From Archivesica marissinica (lineage: Eukaryota > Mollusca > Bivalvia > Venerida > Vesicomyidae), in contig CM026397.1 of assembly GCA_014843695.1 (NCBI GenBank), forward strand, positions 48,499,217 through 48,563,216: DNA of 64,000 nt, read 5' to 3'. How positions within the stretch are numbered: the stretch's first letter is position 1; each line of letters opens with the position of its first letter. The notes beneath the pieces were generated by a model. The model had not been told where the DNA came from. It did no database searches and saw only the letters and a program-made list of their open reading frames with translations. The position numbers and the translations under genes were made by a program. Below are positions 58,375 to 64,000 of this stretch, one piece after another.

Positions 58375-58490
58375 TTAGAATTTGTAATTCGTCACTTTCC
58401 CCAAATTGCCTGTACATCTCCATATGAGCCGCAACACGCCACAACCAACATAGTGCTGACGAAAACACATAACTCAAGAACTGATTGGGG

Positions 58491-58980
58491 AGGGCAGTGT
58501 ACTAATGTTGTTAGAACTTGTTGCCAGGGCAGTGTACTAATGTTGTTAGAACTTGTTGCCAGGGCAGTGTACTAATGTTGTTAGAACTTGTTGCCAGGGC
58601 AGTGTACTAATGTTGTTAGAACTTGTTGCCAGGGCAGTGTACTAATGTTGTTAGAACTTGTTGCCAGGGCAGTGTACTAATGTTGTTAGAACTTGTTGCC
58701 AGGGCAGTGTACTAATGTTGTTAGAACTTGTTGCCAGGGCAGTGTACTAATGTTGTTAGAACTTGTTGCCAGGGCAGTGTACTAATGTTGTTAGAACTTG
58801 TTGCCAGGGCAGTGTACTAATGTTGTTAGAACTTGTTGCCAGGGCAGTGTACTAATGTTGTTAGAACTTGTTGCCAGGGCAGTGTACTAATGTTGTTAGA
58901 ACTTGTTGCCAGGGCAGTGTACTAATGTTGTTAGAACTTGTTGCCAGGGCAGTGTACTAATGTTGTTAGAACTTGTTGCC
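58491..58980 (+). repeat. 35 bp minisatellite (exactly 14 copies)
   Basis: Fourteen copies of a 35 bp unit ('agggcagtgtactaatg', 'ttgttagaacttgttgcc') with no visible substitutions between them, so very recent or recently homogenised. It lies in the NSMCE1 intron. Confidence 0.95.
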
Positions 58981-59017
58981 CAATCCATTCTTTGCTTTAT
59001 CATGATTATTGTATGTA

Positions 59018-59990
59018 CAGTCAAACGTGTGTTAGTGGTCATCTCCATTATACAGTCAAACCTGAGTTAGTGGTCACCTCCATTATACAGTCAAACCTGT
59101 GTTAGTGGTCACCTCCATTATACAGTCGAACCTGTGTCAGTGGTCACCTCCATTATACAGTCAAACCTGAGTTAGTGGTCACCTCCATTATACAGTAAAA
59201 CCTGTGTTAGTGGTCACCTCCATTATACAGTCAAACCTGTGTCAGTGGTCATCTCCATTATACAGTCAAACCTGAGTTAGTGGTCACCTCCATTATACAG
59301 TCAAACCTGTGTTAGTGGTCACCTCCATTATACAGTCAAACCTGTGTCAGTGGTCACCTCCATTATACAGTCAAACCTGAGTTAGTGGTCACCTCCATTA
59401 TACAGTCAAACCTGTGTTAGTGGTCACCTCCATTATACAGTCAAACCTGTGTCAGTGGTCACCTCCATTATACAGTCAAACCTGTGTTAGTGGTCACCTC
59501 CATTATATAGTCAAACCTGTGTTAGTGGTCACCTCCATTATACAGTCAAACCTGTGTTAGTGGTCACCTCCATTATACAGTCAAACCTGTGTTAGTGGTC
59601 ACCTCCATTATACAGTCAAACCTGTGTTAGTGGTCACCTCCATTATACAGTCAAACCTGTGTTAGTGGTCACCTCCATTATACAGTCAAACCTGTGTTAG
59701 TGGTCACCTCCATTATACAGTCAAACCTGTGTTAGTGGTCACCTCCATTATACAGTCAAACCTGTGTCAGTGGTCACCTCCATTATACAGTCAAACCTGA
59801 GTTAGTGGTCACCTCCATTATAGTCAAACCTGAGTTAGTGGTCACCTCCATTATACAGTCAAACCTGTGTTAGTGGTCACCTCCACAATACAGTCAAATC
59901 TGAGTTAGTGGTCACCTCCATTATACAGTCAAACCTATGTTAGTGGTCACCTCCACTATACAGTCAAACCTGTGTCAGTGGTCACCTCCA
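59018..59990 (+). repeat. 35 bp array of the left TIR region (~28 copies)
   Basis: Units 'tacagtcaaacctgtgttag' plus 'tggtcacctccatta', with 'gttag', 'gtcag' and 'gagttag' variants in an irregular pattern. Each unit is a copy of the element's terminus plus adjoining sequence. Confidence 0.95.
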
Positions 59991-60285
59991 TTAAGCAGCC
60001 AACCTGTATTAAGCAGCCAACTTGCATTAAGCAGCCAACCTCCATTAAGCAGCCAACCTCCATTAAACAGCATTAAGCAGCCAACCTCCATTAAGCAGCC
60101 AACCTCCATTAAGCAGCCAACCTCCATTAGGCAGCCAACCTCCATTAAGCAGCCAACCTCCATTAAGCAGCCAACCTCCATTAAGCAGCCAACCTCCATT
60201 AAGCAGCTAACCTCCATTAAGCAGCCAACCTCCATTAAGCAGCCAACCTCCATTAATCAGCCAACCTCCATTAAGCAGCCAGTTT
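59988..60285 (+). repeat. 18 bp array inside the TIR element (~16 copies)
   Basis: Units 'aagcagccaacctccatt', with 'ttgcatt', 'aggc' and 'aatc' variants. Open frames on both strands are due to the 18 bp period. Confidence 0.95.
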
Positions 60286-60377
60286 CCAGATTCCCAATCG
60301 GTCGTTTTATTATATATTTGACCTCTATTAAGCTTTCTCTGACTCCCTTGGCTGGCTGCTTAAGACAGGTTTGACTG

Positions 60378-60728
60378 TAATGTAAATAGCAAATAAAATA
60401 CGATTAAACTAAGAACTGCTAATGATAAAGATAAACTTGGTACCAAACTGGTGCTAACATTCTGAAATAGTTTCCAATGACAGAACCGTCTGATCACGTT
60501 ATTTTGGCACTGTTAATCGTAGACAACGTGAAACTCAGATTTGTATGTGCATGCATGGTGCGACATGTCCCGTGTCGTATTCGGTCAATTTGTTTTACGT
60601 GTCCGATTGACATTGGTGTCAAGTGAATGAAAACGCTTAAAGAATTCCCAATAATTTACACGAACGCGTGATTGGCTGGCATGTCGACAGAAGACGTGTC
60701 AAGGCAAGTAGGAACGATCTATTCCAAA
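60378..60728. other. NSMCE1 intron stretch, nothing recognised
   Basis: No exon or repeat match. Sequence is of average composition between two arrays. Confidence 0.35.
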
Positions 60729-61209
60729 CTACCACTGCTACTGCTGCTACCACTGCTACTGCTGCTACCACTGCTACTGCTGCTACTGCTGCTACTGCTG
60801 CTAACACTGCTACCACTGCTACCACTGCTACTGCTGCTACTGCTGCTAACACTGCTACCACTGCTACCACTGCTACTGCTGCTACTGCTGCTAACACTGC
60901 TACCGCTGCTACCGCTGCTACTGCTGCTACCGCTGCTACTGCTGCTACCACTGCTACTGCTGCTACCGCTGCTACCGCTGCTACCACTGCTACTGCTGCT
61001 ACCGCTGCTACTGCTGCTACTGCTGCTACTGCTGCTACCGCTGCTACCACTGCTACCGCTGCTACCGCTGCTACTGCTGCTACTGCTGCTACTGCTGCTA
61101 CCGCTGCTACTGCTGCTACCACTGCTACCGCTGCTACCACTGCTACTGCTGCTACTGCTGCTACTGCTGCTACCGCTGCTACCACTGCTACCGCTGCTAC
61201 TGCTGCTAA
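60729..61209 (+). repeat. Imperfect CTG/CTA triplet repeat (~160 triplets)
   Basis: Almost uninterrupted three-base phase of 'ctg', 'cta' and 'cca/ccg', for example 'ctgctactgctgctacc'. It translates to poly-Leu, Ala/Thr or Ser/Gly in different frames and strands. On the NSMCE1 sense strand it is a CAG-class repeat (GCAGTAGCAGC). Length and phase purity make it a strong hairpin former. Confidence 0.93.
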
Positions 61210-61318
61210 CACACATGGACAACATAATAACTGAATTCAGGAATGGAACAACAGTCCACAGGCAAAAATCAACACATTAGTCATGTCGCGGTACAGACTT
61301 AGTCACCATCGGGGAGAT

Positions 61319-61386
61319 TATATGCTAGTTCAGTCGGTAGAGCGTTCGCCCTGTAAGCGTAAGGTTCGAGCCCCGGGTTGCCGGCA
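61319..61386 (+). repeat. tRNA-like sequence (degenerate)
   Basis: 'gctagttcagtcggtagagc' is a good D-arm/A-box sequence. The anticodon-like arm TTCGC-CCTGTAA-GCGTA would give anticodon TGT, and the B box 'ggttcgagcccc' is good. The acceptor stem does not pair, so this is a tRNA-derived repeat or relic rather than a functional tRNA gene. Confidence 0.5.
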
Positions 61387-61440
61387 CATTTTTATCACCC
61401 TGTGACATTTGGCGCCCAACGAGGGACCGTGACTGGATAT
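61387..61440 (+). other. Possible LTR-element primer binding site
   Basis: 'tggcgcccaacg' at about 61409 equals the complement of the 3' end of a tRNA-Lys with CCA added, followed by 'agggacc'. It is preceded by 'tgaca', as at the end of many LTRs. No second LTR, gag or pol is visible, so this can only be a relic. Confidence 0.35.
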
Positions 61441-61491
61441 ATACTTCGAGATCAGGTTCACCTTGTTCTCTATCGTGGAAGAATTCCAATT

Positions 61492-62371
61492 TGGTTCAAG
61501 CAAAGGTTTGTTTTCATCCAGTTACGTTCAAGCAAAGGTTTGGTTTCATCCAGTTACGTTCAAGCAAAGGTTTATTTTCATCCAGTTACGTTCAAGCAAA
61601 GGTTTATTTTCATCCAGTTACGTTCAAGCAAAGGTTTATTTTCATCCAGTTACGTTCAAGCAAAGGTTTATTTTCATCCAGTTACGTTCAAGCAAAGGTT
61701 TATTTTCATCCAGTTACGTTCAAGCAAAGGTTTATTTTCATCCAGTTACGTTCAAGCAAAGGTTTATTTTCATCCAGTTACGTTCAAGCAAAGGTTTATT
61801 TTCATCCAGTTACGTTCAAGCAAAGGTTTATTTTCATCCAGTTACGTTCAAGCAAAGGTTTATTTTCATCCAGTTACGTTCAAGCAAAGGTTTATTTTCA
61901 TCCAGTTACGTTCAAGCAAAGGTTTATTTTCATCCAGTTACGTTCAAGCAAAGGTTTATTTTCATCCAGTTACGTTCAAGCAAAGGTTTATTTTCATCCA
62001 GTTACGTTCAAGCAAAGGTTTATTTTCATCCAGTTACGTTCAAGCAAAGGTTTATTTTCATCCAGTTACGTTCAAGCAAAGGTTTATTTTCATCCAGTTA
62101 CGTTCAAGCAAAGGTTTATTTTCATCCAGTTACGTTCAAGCAAAGGTTTGGTTTCATCCAGTTACGTTCAAGCAAAGGTTTATTTTCATCCAGTTACGTT
62201 CAAGCAAAGGTTTATTTTCATCCAGTTACGTTCAAGCAAAGGTTTATTTTCATCCAGTTACGTTCAAGCAAAGGTTTGGTTTCATCCAGTTACGTTCAAG
62301 CAAAGGTTTATTTTCATCCAGTTACGTTCAAGCAAAGGTTTGGTTTCATCCAGTTACGTTCAAGCAAAGTT
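61492..62371 (+). repeat. 32 bp minisatellite (~27 copies)
   Basis: Units 'ttcaagcaaaggtttatttt' plus 'catccagttacg'; a few units have 'ggtttggttt'. The period of 32 makes all three + frames open, giving three overlapping ORFs of 312-332 codons that are repeat artefacts, antisense to NSMCE1. Confidence 0.95.
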
Positions 62372-62414
62372 AGCGCAAGTTTCTTATTTTGTTCAGTATA
62401 GAAGGATGTTTTAC

Positions 62415-62534
62415 CTGAACACACAATTTCTTGCAAATATTACATCTGACGGCACTATCTCCATACATATCTATAATGTACTGCTCTAGCTCTAGACTGC
62501 CTCTCATACCTAAATATACACGACCGTTTTCCAT
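62415..62534 (-). CDS. NSMCE1 (Nse1) exon: winged-helix end and first RING-like cysteines
   Basis: Minus-strand exon of 120 bases (40 codons), phase 0 at both ends. The acceptor is 'aacattttcag' and the donor 'gttcag|gtaaaa'. The peptide has RVYLGMRGSLELEQYI, matching the NSMCE1 segment 'G...LH.RA..E.EQYI', and ends VRCNICKKLCVQ, with the first Cys pair of the RING-like domain (human has CNIC followed by LLIQG). The initial ATG-like codon follows the acceptor directly and is internal, not a start. Confidence 0.85.
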
Positions 62535-62557
62535 CTGAAAATGTTATAGAATAAAGA

Positions 62558-62757
62558 TGATTTTACAACGATTGCGAAACAAGTTTCAACAACTTGTATT
62601 AACCACGCGATGGCGCGGATGAAAGCGAATATGTCATAATTTGTGTGGGAGGAAACCTGAGTACCCGGAGAAAACCCACCTGTCCGATCTGGCGACCACA
62701 GTACCATCTTGCATACTTTCCTGTGCGAGGATCGAACCCACAGCGCTAATTGGAAAG
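62558..62757 (-). repeat. SINE-B copy 7 (head partly deleted)
   Basis: Minus strand: 'gattttacaacgattgcg', body 'ctgtccgatctggcgacc', B box and a short A-box remnant. It sits about 24 bases upstream of the NSMCE1 exon at 62415-62534 in the sense direction. Confidence 0.8.
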
Positions 62758-63163
62758 ATGGTTAGATTAGAGGACACCTGAAACAAACATTCCAGACACT
62801 CCCACTGAAGAAGACTAGTTCACTACTGTGTACTATACTTCACATTAAACAGGAGGACGTTTCAAATGGTACAGAGTCTCTCACCCGCAATTCTAAGGTC
62901 GAAAATAGATTTGCATGAATGTATTCTTGGATTTTGCATGTGATATAAGTTAGACATTTTGCAACTAGCACCCTACCAACCATTGACCTTTAACCTGTAA
63001 ATATGACCTTGACCTAAAAACCGACGTGGTTGCTACATGGGTTCTGCATGTCCTTTCACCATGGTGAAAATCTAAAAACTGTTACGGAAAAATGGACGGA
63101 GATCTATATGTGCGCATCTCCACTTCACGGCGGCAGAATAACAAAAGAAACTAAATGATGTAC
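62758..63163. other. NSMCE1 intron stretch
   Basis: No repeat match. 62980-63070 has 'tgaccttgacct' type words but no exon boundaries. Confidence 0.35.
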
Positions 63164-63307
63164 TTGTCCAATCCATTTATCTTGAGCAAATCTGTCAAGC
63201 AGGTAGTTGGCATCAGTCTTGCTCATTTTCTTGGTCAGTGTGTCCGAGATGTTACAAGCTGCCATAGATCCAACAGTTCCGTCATCTGACAGAACAATCT
63301 TCTCAAC
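63164..63307 (-). CDS. NSMCE1 (Nse1) exon: winged-helix region
   Basis: Minus-strand exon of 144 bases (48 codons), phase 0 at both ends. The acceptor is 'caatgtttcag' and the donor 'ggacaa|gtacat'. The peptide includes VEKIVLSDDGTVGSM and KMSKTDANYLLDRFAQDKWI. The last part matches the winged-helix segment of NSMCE1 ('k.ea...l.rf..dkWl'), which in the SMC5/6 complex contacts Nse3. Upstream exons lie beyond the right end of the window. With the two following exons it makes an unbroken 124 codon reading frame. Confidence 0.85.
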
Positions 63308-63500
63308 CTGAAACATTGAAACTCTCCCCTGCACATCAACTTTGTAAAATTAGGAGTAAGTACTAAGTGGATTTGTCAAGCAATTTAAATTGTAAAAAAA
63401 CAATATTTTCCACATTTTCTAAGAATCCTCACCCTGTTACTCTACAATAGAAGAGGCAAATTACTCATTTTATTTTCATACTGATGATAAGCAATAGATG

Positions 63501-64000
63501 GATAATTTATATTAATGGGATTAGTTATTGGTGTGGATAATCCGTATGTATAGGATTAGTTATTGGTGTGGATAATCCGTATGTATAGGATTAGTTATTG
63601 GTGTGGATAATCTGTATTTATAGGATTAGTTAATGGAGTGGATAATCCGTATGTATAGGATTAGTTATTGGTGTGGATAATCCGTATGTATAGGATTAGT
63701 TATTGGTGTGGATAATCTGTATTTATAGGATTAGTTAATGGCGTGGATAATCTGTATTTATAGGATTAGTTAATGGTGTGGATAATCTGTATTTATAGGA
63801 TTAGTTAATGGTGTGGATAATCTGTATTTATAGGATTAGTTATTGGCGTGGATAATCTGTATTTATAGGATTAGTTAATGGAGTGGATAATCTGTATTTA
63901 TAGGATTAGTTAATGGTGTGGATAATCTGTATTTATAGGAATAGTTATTGGTGTGGATAATCTGTATTTATAGGAATAGTTAATGGCGTGGATAATCTGT
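63501..64000 (+). repeat. 35 bp minisatellite (~14 copies, runs off the window)
   Basis: Units 'ggattagttattggtgtgg' plus 'ataatctgtatttata', with 'ccgtatgta' units only in the left half. It lies in the NSMCE1 intron upstream of the exon at 63164-63307. Confidence 0.95.

Larger units (their letters stand above)
59018..60377 (+). mobile_element. TIR element expanded internally into two arrays
   Basis: The left end 'cagtcaaacgtgtgttag' and right end 'ttaagacaggtttgactg' are inverted repeats, each flanked by TA (59016-59017 and 60378-60379), as for elements that target TA. Inside, the left TIR region is repeated as a 35 bp array, then an 18 bp array follows, then unique sequence 60286-60360 that matches the 75 bp array at 554-1195. 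No transposase is present. Confidence 0.82.

Noticed and set aside
60637..61280. Poly-Leu, Ala/Thr, Ser/Gly and Ala/Val ORFs
   Set aside because: All frames of one triplet repeat. No flanking coding sequence.
61319..61386. Functional tRNA gene with anticodon TGT
   Set aside because: The acceptor stem does not pair and the anticodon stem has a mismatch.
61378..62489. Three + strand ORFs of 312-332 codons
   Set aside because: Translation of the 32 bp array in all three frames, antisense to NSMCE1.
63501..64000. Telomere-like repeats ('ggattag')
   Set aside because: The period is 35 bp and the word occurs once per unit, so it is an ordinary minisatellite.

Overview
This window is eukaryotic and most likely from a bivalve or related mollusc (an inference). 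The coding sequence is split into short exons with GT-AG splice sites. tRNA-derived SINEs, TIR/MITE elements and decayed non-LTR retrotransposons are scattered throughout. One SINE family ends in a tail I associate with bivalve genomes. By eye more than half of the window is tandem repeat. There is no bacterial or phage gene, CRISPR array or operon. Two runs of exactly 1,000 N (15312-16311 and 53583-54582) are scaffold gaps beside repeat arrays.

Host genes. Six + strand exons between 23763 and 52193 have matching splice phases. They build the propeptide (with two RxKR furin-type sites) and the first part of the catalytic domain of an M12B (ADAM/ADAMTS-like) metalloprotease. No exon with the zinc-binding HExxH motif was found. 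A separate minus-strand exon at 2565-2694 looks like the cysteine-rich disintegrin-like region of the same protein family. At the right end, three minus-strand exons (63307-58111) encode the C-terminal half of NSMCE1 (Nse1), including its RING-like cysteine/histidine cluster. The metalloprotease gene and NSMCE1 are convergent.

Layout. 1-2830: SINEs, an expanded TIR element and the disintegrin-like exon. 2831-15311: a 12.5 kb satellite of 33-34 bp units that flips orientation at about 12576. 16312-20614: three minisatellites among SINE copies. 20.9-25.2 kb: dense SINE copies, a tandem array of tRNA-like SINE heads, the first metalloprotease exon found, and an array made from the middle of a SINE. 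26.1-29.2 kb: two minisatellites, one interrupted by a 5'-truncated LINE with a 7 bp target duplication. 31.6-33.7 kb: AT-rich array. 35.6-52.2 kb: metalloprotease exons 2-6 with intronic arrays and SINEs. 53-64 kb: NSMCE1 exons in a string of at least eight arrays.

Main observation. Many arrays are amplified copies of the local sequence on which they sit. Three arrays are built on splice junctions: the donor of metalloprotease exon 2 (about 30 extra copies), and both the donor (10 extra) and the acceptor (5 extra) of one NSMCE1 exon. Other arrays are built on a SINE body, a SINE head and segments of one TIR element. Together with several fold-back chimeras, this suggests a genome where local templated duplication is very active and puts many decoy splice sites into pre-mRNAs.
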